This document shows positions 40,820-48,796 of a DNA stretch of 63,115 nucleotides, in pieces; the first letter of the stretch is position 1, and every line of letters starts with the position of its first letter. A model generated the notes under the pieces. It did no database searches. It had not been told where the DNA came from and was given only the letters and a program-made list of their open reading frames with translations. Position numbers and translations under genes: made by a program. The stretch lies in the IMG/VR virus record IMGVR_UViG_3300036715_000947, positions 1-63,115 of that record. The stretch is one strand, 5' to 3'. The stretch is from a virus.

Positions 40820-40927
40820 ATGAACCACCACACTAGTCCGATATGGGCAGCGATCGGAGCAATCCTGTTCTTTGGATTGTTCTGGACCGTGCTCGATCTA
40901 ATCACCGGGAAATTCAAGCGCAAGTGA
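40820..40927 (+). CDS. 35-residue single-span membrane peptide
   Basis: ATG 40820 directly after GGAGGAG. The peptide begins MNHHTSPIWAAIGAILFFGL and has one span (AAIGAILFFGLFWTVLDLI) with a basic KFKRK tail, so N-out/C-in is likely. Strong SD and positive-inside rule support a real gene. Could be a membrane effector of early infection. Confidence 0.7.
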   Translation: MNHHTSPIWAAIGAILFFGLFWTVLDLITGKFKRK

Positions 40928-40948
40928 TACCTGACGGGGACACAATCT

Positions 40949-41266
40949 ATGGACGCACACATGATGCCTTTCACAGCAGGACCGAAGACGGTTGGGGCGT
41001 GTTCCGAGTTGAGCGACGATGTGGGCGAGGAACTGAAGCTCTACGCATGGCAGCCCAAAGGGCACGGCGAACTTTCATGGTTTGTCGTCGCCGAGACAGA
41101 GGCCGAGGCCAAAGATGCGGTTGATCGAGAGATTGCACGTAGGCTGTCGCTTCCTTGGGACGAACCAGATCACATTGGAGATTACGATGTGGAGGGATGG
41201 GGCTCTGACTATTACACGCTGACGGTTGCGAAACGTGGACAGCCAGTGAGCAACGACAACGAGTAG
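40949..41266 (+). CDS. Hypothetical protein with shared N-terminal leader
   Basis: 105 residues. The first 22 (MDAHMMPFTAGPKTVGACSE) match the start of the gene at 41934, also at DNA level. The rest is an acidic alpha/beta domain: GELSWFVVAETEAEAKDAVD, EPDHIGDYDVEGWGSDYYTL. No family recognised. Confidence 0.65.
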   Translation: MDAHMMPFTAGPKTVGACSELSDDVGEELKLYAWQPKGHGELSWFVVAETEAEAKDAVDREIARRLSLPWDEPDHIGDYDVEGWGSDYYTLTVAKRGQPVSNDNE

Positions 41267-41295
41267 CGCCCGACCGCTACCAACAGGAGAACGAC

Positions 41296-41604
41296 ATGAC
41301 AGATAGAGAACTGCTGGAAGCCGCCGCGAAGGCTGCGGGGATTGACGGAGAGTACCGAACCGAGCGCTTGTGCGTTGACGGCGACTGGACGAACGTGACC
41401 GCGATTTTTATGACTGACGGCGCGGGCTGGTGGTGGAACTCCCTCGAAGACGACGGAGCCGCCTTGCGTCTGGCGGTGAGGTTGGGTCTGCTGTTTGATC
41501 CGGATGCGTCGCGCCTGTACAGCGAAGAACTTGCGGACGGCAGGGGGCCGGAAGAAGCAGCACGCCGCGCCTTCACCCGCGCAGCCGCCGCGCTTGCGGA
41601 GTGA
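41296..41604 (+). CDS. Phage ABA-sandwich domain protein
   Basis: 102 residues: MTDRELLEAAAKAAGI, WNSLEDDGAALRLAVRLGL and an alpha-helical end. The 'E-L-L-x-x-A-A-K-A-A-G' and 'W-N-x-L-x-D-D-G-x-A-L-R-L-A' motifs define the small phage ABA-sandwich family. Function unknown. GGAG present upstream. Confidence 0.8.
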   Translation: MTDRELLEAAAKAAGIDGEYRTERLCVDGDWTNVTAIFMTDGAGWWWNSLEDDGAALRLAVRLGLLFDPDASRLYSEELADGRGPEEAARRAFTRAAAALAE

Positions 41605-41698
41605 GGGCGTTGGTGCTTCCCAACAACAGAGTGCAGCGCCCAGCGGGGTCCTCTGAAACGAGCAGTTGAGCGGATGGAAAAACAACAAAGGAGAAGCG

Positions 41699-41890
41699 AT
41701 GGAAACCGAAAGCCAGACCATTTTGCGAAGGGCCAAGGAAGCCCTTGATTACTACCGAGAAAGAGAGAAGCAAGCAATCGAGACGCTGGCTAGTGCAAGA
41801 GAAGATGTTCGGAAAGCGCGAGAGAAATATGAGCAGCTTTTCTTGGCGGAAGAAATGCGAGAAGCGGAACGGCGTAGAAATCGCGCCTAA
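41699..41890 (+). CDS. Small coiled-coil protein
   Basis: ATG 41699 has AAAGGAG upstream. 63 residues, nearly all one helix with heptads (AKEALDYYREREKQAIETLA, REDVRKAREKYEQLF). Highly charged; likely a dimer. Function unknown. Confidence 0.65.
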   Translation: METESQTILRRAKEALDYYREREKQAIETLASAREDVRKAREKYEQLFLAEEMREAERRRNRA

Positions 41891-41933
41891 CTTTCAAGCT
41901 GACCGGCCCCGCTGTGGGCCAAGGAGGAACGAC

Positions 41934-42251
41934 ATGGACGAACACACTATGCCTTTCACAGAAGTGCCAAAGACGGTTGGGGCGGGGTCTGAGTCGAGCC
42001 GCAATGACCAGCTTTTGAGGCTGGCGCGCCTCGGTCTCTGGTGCCTCAACGCATCCTACAGGGATTCCATCGGAGACGTTGACGGTGACGGTATCAAGGA
42101 CAAGGCACTTGAGCTGGGGATTCTTGTCACTCACGAAGTATCTGAGCCCTGCGGTGAGCACTGTGCCTGCGCGGAGTACGGGTTCCCGGCTACTTGTCTC
42201 AGAGAGGCGGAATGGCTGCACCCGTTTGAAATCCAGTTTGGAATGCGGTGA
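41934..42251 (+). CDS. Hypothetical protein with shared leader and Cys cluster
   Basis: ATG 41934 behind AAGGAGG. 105 residues. Leader MDEHTMPFTEVPKTVGAGSE is a copy of that at 40949. The C-terminal part PCGEHCACAEYGFPATCLRE has four or five Cys and a His, likely a zinc site, and resembles small phage proteins with 'P-C-G-x-x-C-x-C-A-E'. Function unknown. Confidence 0.7.
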   Translation: MDEHTMPFTEVPKTVGAGSESSRNDQLLRLARLGLWCLNASYRDSIGDVDGDGIKDKALELGILVTHEVSEPCGEHCACAEYGFPATCLREAEWLHPFEIQFGMR

Positions 42252-42338
42252 GAGCCCAACGACCGGCAGCTCGATTGAAACCAAGCGCCGGATGCGGGGG
42301 TCCGGTTGACCGCCCGGTTGGGCGCAGGAGCAGATAGA

Positions 42339-42665
42339 ATGTGTGAATTCGGGTTCTATGAAGGGCTCCCAGGCGTAGCGGGTAGGATCACGGGCACGTT
42401 TGCCGACAGCGTAGCGTCGGTAATGCGCAAACTAAGGACCTACCGGATCGTATCCTGCAATGGCTCAATGGGCAGCGTCTCGGTGTGGATCGACGACGAA
42501 GGCGGCCTATGGTGTGAGTTCTACCAATACGGGCGGACCATGGCTAGCGCCCGGCCTACCAGCAATGCCGAGGTGAGGAAGTGGCTCGAAGAGTGGCTTC
42601 CGAAAACACGGCTAACAGCCCAACGACCGGCTAACCGGCACTGCCGGAGAAAGGAACCGAGATGA
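42339..42665 (+). CDS. Hypothetical protein
   Basis: ATG 42339 with GCAGGAG upstream; the frame from 42306 lacks such a site. 108 residues; MCEFGFYEGLPGVAGRITGT, MGSVSVWIDDEGGLWCEFYQ, EVRKWLEEWLPKT. Looks alpha/beta; no family recognised. Ends in an ATGA overlap with the next gene. Confidence 0.6.
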   Translation: MCEFGFYEGLPGVAGRITGTFADSVASVMRKLRTYRIVSCNGSMGSVSVWIDDEGGLWCEFYQYGRTMASARPTSNAEVRKWLEEWLPKTRLTAQRPANRHCRRKEPR

Positions 42666-42961
42666 CGAACCAGAACGCCGAGGCACGGTCCGAGTCGAGC
42701 GCATGGCTTGGCGCATGGTTGCCGATTGACACAGCCCCACGAGACGGCACGGAGGTGCTGGTGTTGTCGTACCACGCGGGCGTGGCCGTAGTGCGTCCCG
42801 CGTGGTACAGGAGCCGCAAGGAATGGGAAGACTTCGGGCAGTACTTTTTTGGCTGGGACCGCCTGGAAGAGTGGGAGGGCTGGTGGTCCTACGCCAGCAA
42901 CGGTGTGGGCCAGGAAAAGCTGGAGGGGGCGCAACTTCCGACGCACTGGTATCCCATGTAG
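42662..42961 (+). CDS. DUF551-like phage protein
   Basis: 99 residues. WLPIDTAPRDGTEVLVL is the W-x-P-I-x-x-A-P-R-D-G-T signature typical of small phage DUF551-like proteins, followed by Trp/Tyr-rich sheets (VRPAWYRSRKEWEDFG) and a final LPTHWYPM. Function unknown; often encoded in early regions. Confidence 0.75.
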   Translation: MTNQNAEARSESSAWLGAWLPIDTAPRDGTEVLVLSYHAGVAVVRPAWYRSRKEWEDFGQYFFGWDRLEEWEGWWSYASNGVGQEKLEGAQLPTHWYPM

Positions 42962-43013
42962 GCACCGCCATGGGACATGGAGGACGAGCCACGAACCAAA
43001 AAGAGGAGGGGCC

Positions 43014-43610
43014 TTGATCGCGGCTTTGTATGTTGAGAAAAACGGATGCTACTTCGGCCTGCCGGGAGTGGACCCGTGGGACATCGAACGGGACGCCAGG
43101 CGATACCAGGGGCCTTACCCGGTTGTGGCACACCCACCCTGTGAGCGATGGGGACGGTTTTCGGAAGGCAGCCCGACGCTGAAAACCAAGGCCACCGGGG
43201 ACGACGGCGGATGTTTTTCCGCTGCACTCACCAGCCTTCGTCGATTCGGAGGAGTGCTTGAGCATCCTGCCCAATCGAAAGCCTGGTCAGCGTTTGGAAT
43301 CCCGAAGCCACCGAAAGCAGGATGGCTTCGGGTTGGGTATGCCGAATGGACATGTGAGGTCGAGCAGGGGCATTACGGGCACAGGGCAAGGAAGAAGACG
43401 TGGCTTCTGGTGGTGGGTCCGAAGCCTCCTGAATTGATATGGGGTCCGTCCGGGCAACGGTTGCCAGAGAAGCTACTGGAGAAGCGTGGGTACGAGAGCG
43501 CCAGGCGTCGAGGGATCATAAGTAGCATGTGTAGCGAACATCGGCAACGGACGCCGATTGAGTTCCGCGATCTTCTGCTTTCAATTGCAGAGGCATCGAA
43601 TGAATGGTGA
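43014..43610 (+). CDS. Conserved phage protein with HPPC motif, methylase-like layout
   Basis: TTG 43014 two bases after AGGAGGGG; no ATG/GTG is better placed. 198 residues: ALYVEKNGCYFGLPGVDPWD, YPVVAHPPCERWGRFSEG, GGCFSAALTSLRRFGGVLEH, EQGHYGHRARKKTWLLVVG. The PPC motif and the following 'GGVLEHP' resemble DNA cytosine methylase catalytic layouts, but no SAM-binding motif is evident, so the enzyme activity is unproven. The family is widespread in phages. Confidence 0.65.
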   Translation: MIAALYVEKNGCYFGLPGVDPWDIERDARRYQGPYPVVAHPPCERWGRFSEGSPTLKTKATGDDGGCFSAALTSLRRFGGVLEHPAQSKAWSAFGIPKPPKAGWLRVGYAEWTCEVEQGHYGHRARKKTWLLVVGPKPPELIWGPSGQRLPEKLLEKRGYESARRRGIISSMCSEHRQRTPIEFRDLLLSIAEASNEW

Positions 43611-43718
43611 AGGCGGTCTATGGGCTAGCGTAACCGGGCCACGCCATTGGGACATCGCTGTGTTGGATGCGAGGCCGAGAGCTTGGCCTAAGTCCAATCA
43701 TTTCAATCGAAAATAAGT

Positions 43719-43782
43719 ATGACTAGTTAGCGCGATTGTGGGATAATAGGGGTCCACCACCTCGGGCGCCGCGTCGGCGCCC
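43719..43782 (+). promoter_or_regulatory. Promoter with leader hairpin before the acidic protein gene
   Basis: ATGACT (43719-43724), 17-bp spacer, GATAAT (43742-43747). An 8-bp hairpin (GGGCGCCG, loop CGT) at 43764-43782 forms at the 5' end of the transcript. TTTCAGAAAGG follows before the ATG, similar to the leader at 49.34 kb. Confidence 0.55.
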
Positions 43783-43802
43783 CATTTCAGAAAGGGATTC
43801 TA

Positions 43803-44615
43803 ATGAATCTCCAGGTCATCACGGACAAGAGCGGGATCATCCTCGGATGGTCGCCTACCCAGGCCGATGCGAAGAAGGCGGCGAAGACTCTCGGGGGCGA
43901 GGCGTCTCCCATGGAGGTCGGAACCAGCAAGCCCGATCTCCTCGCTTTCCTCCAGAAGTACTGCACCGGCGTCCACGTGACGAAGGGCGCGAAGGTTCGC
44001 GCCGACATCGTTGCGGGGGATGCCGCCAAGAAGGACAGCGATGCGTCCGGGACCATCGAAGAGCGCGTGACGAACCTCGAAGAGGCCCTCGCAGCTACTC
44101 AGAAGGAGTTCGCTGAGGTCATCAACGAGATCCGCACCGCGCTGCCCCACGAGGACGAGGAGGAGGACGAGGAGGACGAGGAGGACGAGGAGGACGAGGA
44201 GGACGAGGAGGACGAGCAGGACGAGGAGGACGAGGAGGACGAGGAGGACGAGGAGGACGAGGAGGACGAGGAGGACGAGGAGGACGAGGAGGACGAGGAG
44301 GAGGACGAGGAGGAGGACGAGGAGGAGGACGAGGAGGAGGACGAGGAGGACGAGGAGGAGGACGAGGAGGACGAGGAGGACGAGGAGGACGAGGAGGACG
44401 AGGAGGACGAGGAGGACGAGGAGGACGAGGAGGACGAGGAGGACGAGGAGGACGAGGAGGACGAGGAGGACGAGGAGGACGAGGAGGTGAAGCCGAAGCG
44501 CGGTGCTGCGAAGAAGCCCGCCGCGAAGCCTGCGAAGAAGCCCGCCGCCAAGGCCAAGAAGCCCGCCACCAGGTCCAAGCAGCCCGCCCGTGGGCTGGCG
44601 CGTCGGCGCCGGTAG
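43803..44615 (+). CDS. Poly(Asp/Glu) protein with basic H1-like tail
   Basis: 270 residues in three parts. Residues 1-115 are a normal alpha/beta domain (MNLQVITDKSGIILGWSP, DLLAFLQKYCTGVHV, then a coiled-coil TIEERVTNLEEALAATQKEF). Residues about 117-228 are an unbroken run of E-E-D units coded by GAGGAC repeats. Residues about 230-270 are basic (AKKPAAKPAKKPAAKAKKPA). The gene has its own promoter, leader hairpin and terminator. Roles such as DNA mimicry, histone-like buffering or sequestering basic host proteins are inference. The repeat is certainly length-variable. Confidence 0.8.
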   Translation: MNLQVITDKSGIILGWSPTQADAKKAAKTLGGEASPMEVGTSKPDLLAFLQKYCTGVHVTKGAKVRADIVAGDAAKKDSDASGTIEERVTNLEEALAATQKEFAEVINEIRTALPHEDEEEDEEDEEDEEDEEDEEDEQDEEDEEDEEDEEDEEDEEDEEDEEDEEEDEEEDEEEDEEEDEEDEEEDEEDEEDEEDEEDEEDEEDEEDEEDEEDEEDEEDEEDEEDEEVKPKRGAAKKPAAKPAKKPAAKAKKPATRSKQPARGLARRRR

Positions 44616-44640
44616 CTGACGGAAGCACAGCGTGAAGAGA

Positions 44641-44666
44641 GCGGCCCGGTCCATGCACCGGGCCGC
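44641..44666 (+). terminator. Intrinsic terminator after the acidic protein gene
   Basis: Stem GCGGCCCGGT, loop CCATGC, arm ACCGGGCCGC, then TTCATCT. The stem is very strong, the U-run weak. It isolates the 43803-44615 gene from the next. Confidence 0.65.
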
Positions 44667-44689
44667 TTCATCTACCCAAGAGGTGTCCA

Positions 44690-45070
44690 GTGCCTAGCCT
44701 CTACAAACTCAAGCACCAAGCGTTCGCCATGGCACGCGCAAACGGTCACTGCTTCTCACAGTACCATCGAGTAGGGCGGATGTGGGTGGCCGAGTGCGTT
44801 TGGTGCGGGCGCATGGTGCTAGTCACTACCGATCCAGTGCCGGGTGTTCCACACATCATTGGTGAGGTGGTGGATCTGAAGTGCCCGGCCAAGCACAAGA
44901 AACCGTGCGTCAAGTTTGCAGCAATAAAAGATGGGCGCGGCCTCCCACAGCGAAGACTCTACAAGCACTACGCAGCGTCCAAAGACGGTCTTCACTGCAT
45001 TGACTGCGGGACACTGCTGGACGACCGAGGAAAGTGTGCGTGGTGCTATGGCAGGGGAGCAAATGAGTAA
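44690..45070 (+). CDS. Zinc-ribbon protein
   Basis: GTG 44690 with GAGG upstream. 126 residues, with pairs CVWCGR and CIDCG...CAWC plus CPAKHKKPC: potentially two zinc sites. Central part beta-rich (MVLVTTDPVPGVPHIIGEVV). The last codons overlap the J-domain gene. Probable nucleic-acid binding; no family recognised. Confidence 0.65.
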   Translation: MPSLYKLKHQAFAMARANGHCFSQYHRVGRMWVAECVWCGRMVLVTTDPVPGVPHIIGEVVDLKCPAKHKKPCVKFAAIKDGRGLPQRRLYKHYAASKDGLHCIDCGTLLDDRGKCAWCYGRGANE

Positions 45071-45398
45071 AACGTATTACGAGATCATCGGTGTGTACCC
45101 GTGTGCAACCAAGCTGGAGATACGTGACGCGTACTGGGACAGGGCTCGGAAGATGCACCCCGACATGTTCCCCAAAGCAAGCGCAGAGGAGCTATTCAAG
45201 ATCACCACGAAGTTCACGCGCCTGACAACGGCCTACAGCGTTCTCAGTGATGCCAAGGCGCGGGCCAAGTACGACCATCTGCTAGCTCTCAAAATGCGCC
45301 CGTGCAACAAGTGCAGGGCCACGGGAGTTAGGTACAACATCCACAACAGACCGGCGCCGTGCGCCGAGTGCCTCGGAAGGGGATACCATGACCGCTGA
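45063..45398 (+). CDS. DnaJ-like J-domain protein with half zinc finger
   Basis: ATG 45063 overlaps the previous stop. 111 residues. Residues 4-70 are a J domain: YYEIIGVYPCATKLEIRDAY, then ARKMHPDMFP with the diagnostic H-P-D, and TAYSVLSDAKARAKYDHLL. Residues 75-105 hold CNKCRATGVRY and CAECLGRGYH, two CxxC pairs like one half of the DnaJ zinc centre. It should stimulate host DnaK, perhaps for replication-complex remodelling as host DnaJ does for lambda. Confidence 0.9.
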   Translation: MSKTYYEIIGVYPCATKLEIRDAYWDRARKMHPDMFPKASAEELFKITTKFTRLTTAYSVLSDAKARAKYDHLLALKMRPCNKCRATGVRYNIHNRPAPCAECLGRGYHDR

Positions 45399-45624
45399 AC
45401 AGTGCTCCAATCCTGCATGGGACACATACCCGCCTCTCTCGCTCTCCCACGCAGCGTTCCACATCAACGTGCCGGCCCCGCTCTTCGGACAGCCGCCGTC
45501 CGCGTTCACCGCTCAGTGTGAGTACGTGCGTATCTATCTCGGCGGCGCCAAGGAGCCCGTCTTGCAGGAGAACAATCCGCAAGGCATCTTGCCGTGGGAC
45601 TCCCCTCTGCGGGACAAGCCATGA
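45388..45624 (+). CDS. Hypothetical small protein
   Basis: 78 residues, start overlapping the J-domain gene by 11 nt after GGAAGGGG. Pro-rich: NPAWDTYPPLSLSHAAFHIN, QCEYVRIYLGGAKEPVL, QGILPWDSPL. No family recognised; its stop is shared with the ligase start (ATGA). Confidence 0.6.
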   Translation: MTAEQCSNPAWDTYPPLSLSHAAFHINVPAPLFGQPPSAFTAQCEYVRIYLGGAKEPVLQENNPQGILPWDSPLRDKP

Positions 45625-46589
45625 GCAGGCTGTTGGACATCACCGAACCCATGACGGCGGCGCGTGGGTTCGATCCTGACAAGCCCAAGCATCGCAAGAT
45701 GCTGGAGGACATGCTGCCAGTCTACGCGTCGTTCAAGATAGATGGCGTAAGGGCCACAGCTATCGGAGGAGTGCTCCTCGGTAGGTCCATGAAGCCCATA
45801 CGGAACAAGCACACACAGAGCATGTTTCGTAATTTGGAAGGACTTGACGGGGAGCTTGTATGTGGGCGACCCAACAGTCACGACCTCTGCCGCAACACAT
45901 CCAGCGCAATCAACTCCATCGGTGGCACGCCCGACGTGCGGTGGTTCGTGTTTGACCACACGTCAGAGGGCGGGTACTCGCAGAGACGTAAGGCGATGCT
46001 GGCCGTGTGTGCGAAAGCCATGTCACCGGTGGTTGTGCTGAAGCAACACCTGTGCTCCTCAGTGGAGGAGGTTCTTGAGCTTGAGAAGGAGGCTCTCAAA
46101 AAAGGGTACGAGGGGCTCATCATTCGCAGCGCCAACGGGCTGTACAAGAGCGGGAGATCGACCATCAAGGAGGGATACCTGCTGAAGCTGAAGCGGTTCA
46201 AGGACGCCGAGGCAGAGGTGATCGGTTTCGTGGAGCTTATGCACAACCTCAACGAACAGGAGGTGTCGGAGACGGGACGCACGAAGCGATCCCACAAGAA
46301 GGAAGGCATGGTGGGCGGCGGCACACTGGGAGCGCTGAAGGTGCGCGACCTCGAAACCGGTCAGGAGTTCGAGGTGGGCACGGGGTTCTCCGCCGACGAC
46401 CGCCAGTGGTGGTGGAACAATCGCCACACGCTCGAAAAGACGATCATCACCTACAAGTACTTCCCACAGGGGGTGAAGGACAAGCCAAGGCATCCGGTGT
46501 ACAAGTGCATCCGGCATCCAGAGGACATGCCAGTGACAAAGAAGACGGAGAAGAAGGAGGCCATGCCATGGCGATCGTCAAGAAGCTGA
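45621..46589 (+). CDS. ATP-dependent DNA ligase
   Basis: Start ATG 45621 in an ATGA overlap; SD is weak, so coupling is likely. 322 residues. Motif I YASFKIDGVRA (nucleotidyl Lys at about 39), motif III-like LEGLDGELVCG (about 73), motif IV EGLIIRSANG (about 163), motif V YLLKLKRFKDAEAEVIG (about 187), and an OB-fold C-terminus (GTLGALKVRDLETGQEF). These are the covalent nucleotidyltransferase motifs of ATP ligases. Joins nicks in phage DNA replication. Confidence 0.92.
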   Translation: MSRLLDITEPMTAARGFDPDKPKHRKMLEDMLPVYASFKIDGVRATAIGGVLLGRSMKPIRNKHTQSMFRNLEGLDGELVCGRPNSHDLCRNTSSAINSIGGTPDVRWFVFDHTSEGGYSQRRKAMLAVCAKAMSPVVVLKQHLCSSVEEVLELEKEALKKGYEGLIIRSANGLYKSGRSTIKEGYLLKLKRFKDAEAEVIGFVELMHNLNEQEVSETGRTKRSHKKEGMVGGGTLGALKVRDLETGQEFEVGTGFSADDRQWWWNNRHTLEKTIITYKYFPQGVKDKPRHPVYKCIRHPEDMPVTKKTEKKEAMPWRSSRS

Positions 46590-47080
46590 AGAAGGCGAAC
46601 AGCGAAGAGAAGCCACTGAAGGAAAAGAAAAGTGTCTTCGTCGGTGGAGCACGCGAGGTCAAGAAGCCTGCGAAGAAAAACGTGGTGGAGGGTGTGGTCA
46701 TCCCCGACACAGCGGCAGAGTGTGCAGACCTTCTGTACAAGATGCGGGAAGAGCGACTCGCCATCGAGCGCAAAGCAGCACGTGTCGGAAAGGTGGAGTC
46801 TGTTTTGAAGGAGAAGCTCACCAACATGCTGCCGAAAGACAACGCCACGGGCGTACGCGGCCACGTGGCACAAGTCACCATCGACCGCCCGCTCAAAGCC
46901 ACAGTAAGGGACTGGGACAAGGTGTTCGCCTACGTGAACAAGCACAAGGCGTACGACCTCCTTCGCCACCAGATCAACGATTCCGCCGTCATCGCAAGGT
47001 GGGAGAACGGTGAGAAGGTTCCTGGTGTGGAGAAGTTCTACGCCACGTCAATCCATTGCACGAAGATCGGAAAGAAGTAA
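46568..47080 (+). CDS. Conserved phage protein, probable DNA-metabolism factor
   Basis: ATG 46568 with AAGGAGG. 170 residues: basic N-terminus (KKLKKANSEEKPLKEKKSV), helical centre (DLLYKMREERLAIERKAARV), and a conserved C-terminus (GHVAQVTIDRPLKATVRDWD, VNKHKAYDLLRHQINDSA, VPGVEKFYATSIHCTKI). The 'W-D-K-x-x-A-Y-V-x-K-x-K-A-x-D-L-L' pattern recurs in many phages next to ligase, polymerase and ssDNA-binding genes; function unknown. Confidence 0.65.
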   Translation: MAIVKKLKKANSEEKPLKEKKSVFVGGAREVKKPAKKNVVEGVVIPDTAAECADLLYKMREERLAIERKAARVGKVESVLKEKLTNMLPKDNATGVRGHVAQVTIDRPLKATVRDWDKVFAYVNKHKAYDLLRHQINDSAVIARWENGEKVPGVEKFYATSIHCTKIGKK

Positions 47081-47118
47081 CCAGTAGGCGCGTGCCGATT
47101 TCAAGGAAAGGACAGGTG

Positions 47119-47337
47119 ATGTCGTTCGTATCCGCAAGATTGGTGGAGCGAGTCCGCGAAGTAAGTAAACGTGACGGAGGCAGTGGTCCGCTCCGTGTGT
47201 CGACGTACATGGCGGCGCTGGACATTCTGGAGGTGGTGCGCGAGGAGTGCCGTGTCGAGGACGTGTTCACCGACGCACAGATACGGGACTACATCAGGCG
47301 CACAGCGGAAATGCCGCCGCTTGACTTGCCACGTTAG
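47119..47337 (+). CDS. Small helical hypothetical protein
   Basis: ATG 47119. 72 residues: MSFVSARLVERVREVSKRDG, YMAALDILEVVREECRVEDV, DAQIRDYIRRTAEMPP. All helical, charged; possibly a small DNA-binding or regulatory protein, but no family recognised. SD spacing imperfect (AGGACAGG). Confidence 0.6.
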   Translation: MSFVSARLVERVREVSKRDGGSGPLRVSTYMAALDILEVVREECRVEDVFTDAQIRDYIRRTAEMPPLDLPR

Positions 47338-47350
47338 TGAGGCGGCTGAC

Positions 47351-47671
47351 GTGGGCATCTACATCAATCCACTGGACGGAACCTCCAAGGAAGAGTTCTT
47401 GGTGAAGCACGGTCGAATGGTGAGCGCCATCGATGTGATCACCTTCGACTACACCAAGCGCGAGACAGAGCTTCCGGTGGTGCTCGTGGACAACGGAGCA
47501 TTCACCGCAGCATTGGTTGCCTATTGTGAGCGCGAGGCATGGCGCGTAGTCGTGGGCGTGTCTGATCGTTACGCGCTGTATTACGTGGTTCCCACGCACC
47601 ACATTGTCGACACACCCAGGACAGGAATACTTCGCTCCACGCTTGACCAAGCCTTTGCCATCCCGTCATAG
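47351..47671 (+). CDS. Conserved phage protein of 'YINPxD-KExFLxxHG' type
   Basis: GTG 47351. 106 residues beginning with VGIYINPLDGTSKEEFLVKHG-like sequence (quoted core IYINPLDGTSKEEFL), PVVLVDNGAFTAALVAYCER and YALYYVVPTHHIV. This pattern is common in phages and plasmids. Function unknown; the V-D-N-G-x-F-T-A-A segment is the most conserved. Confidence 0.7.
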   Translation: MGIYINPLDGTSKEEFLVKHGRMVSAIDVITFDYTKRETELPVVLVDNGAFTAALVAYCEREAWRVVVGVSDRYALYYVVPTHHIVDTPRTGILRSTLDQAFAIPS

Positions 47672-47705
47672 AGGCGGGCTCTAACCACCACTACAGGAGG
47701 AACCA

Positions 47706-48788
47706 ATGGTTCCCGGCACACCAATCCCCGACTTCATGCGCGGAATTATCCGCGACGCGCAGGACAAGCGCGACTACGTTGTCCCGGCGCAGTATGTGAC
47801 CGTAATTGACCCCGACCTCAACGTGTCGTGGGACGGCGGCCACACACAGGCCAAGTTCAACAAGCACGCCGAGGGTCAGCTTATGACCTACCTCGGCATT
47901 CCGCAGCGGTTCGTGGAGCGTCTCCGCGAGGACGCGCCCGATCTCATCCAGATCAACGCCAACCGCCTTCTGGAGAACAAGGGTGCCGACGGGCGCATGA
48001 TACGGGAGCTTCGCGGAACCGTGCGTGCGTGGCTGAGCAGCCAGTACAGGCGCCTCGACAACGAGGACGTGGCCGAGCGCGTCATGCCCATGCTGGAGGA
48101 CAACCACTACATTCTCCGTTCGGCCAGCGTAACCGACACCCACCTCTACCTCCACGCCGTTTCGCCACATGCTGAAGGAGAGGTACGCGTCGGCGACCCT
48201 GTTCGCTTCGGGTGGATCATCTCCAATTCCGAAGTGGGCTCCGGCTCCCTCAGCATCCAGCTTTTCGTGGAGCGCCTGCGGTGCCTCAACGGAATGGTAC
48301 TCCCCGAGTTCTCGAAGCGGCGGGCACACATCGGAGGGCGCTCACTGGCAGCCGTGGGCGTCGACAGCTACTTGGTGGCACCATCCACCGAGACTCAGCG
48401 AGCCTCTGACGAGGCCCTGTGGGGTGGCGTGCGAGACCACATCGCCGAGTTCATGCGCCCCGGCGGCACGCAGCGAGTTCTTGCACGAATGCAGGAGAGC
48501 GCTGAACTCCCCATCACCGGGGACCCCGCCGCCGTGGTGGCACAGCTTTCAAACACGTTCAATCTCCGCGAGCACGAGTCGAGAAGCATCCTCTACAGCT
48601 ACCTCGAAGGCGGCGATCATACGCGATGGGGCCTCAGCAACTCCGTAACACAGGTGGCCAACACCATCGGAGGCGACGGCGCGGCGGACTATGACCGAGC
48701 CGTGGAACTGGAGCGCATCGGCGGGGAACTTCTGCTCCTCGGTGCATCCCGCGAGTGGAAGGCCATCGCCGAAGCCACTGCTCGGTAG
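47706..48788 (+). CDS. DUF932-like protein
   Basis: 360 residues behind AGGAGG. Segments FNKHAEGQLMTYLGIPQRFV, RGTVRAWLSSQYRRLDNEDV, FGWIISNSEVGSGSLSIQLF and RLRCLNGMVL follow the DUF932 family found in phages and plasmids, of unknown biochemical role but linked to DNA metabolism neighbourhoods. No nuclease or ATPase motif seen. Part of the replication arm. Confidence 0.8.
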   Translation: MVPGTPIPDFMRGIIRDAQDKRDYVVPAQYVTVIDPDLNVSWDGGHTQAKFNKHAEGQLMTYLGIPQRFVERLREDAPDLIQINANRLLENKGADGRMIRELRGTVRAWLSSQYRRLDNEDVAERVMPMLEDNHYILRSASVTDTHLYLHAVSPHAEGEVRVGDPVRFGWIISNSEVGSGSLSIQLFVERLRCLNGMVLPEFSKRRAHIGGRSLAAVGVDSYLVAPSTETQRASDEALWGGVRDHIAEFMRPGGTQRVLARMQESAELPITGDPAAVVAQLSNTFNLREHESRSILYSYLEGGDHTRWGLSNSVTQVANTIGGDGAADYDRAVELERIGGELLLLGASREWKAIAEATAR

Positions 48789-48796
48789 GAGGCGCC

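Noticed and set aside
44099-44671. Minus-strand frames that read poly-Ser, Arg-Pro or Leu-Val repeats opposite the acidic gene
   Set aside because: They are the complement of the GAGGAC tract in different frames; the plus-strand gene has promoter, SD site, normal N-terminal domain and terminator.
47171-47350. N-terminal extension of the 47351 gene to 47171
   Set aside because: The extension is the out-of-frame shadow of the 47119-47337 gene; the conserved protein begins at GTG 47351.
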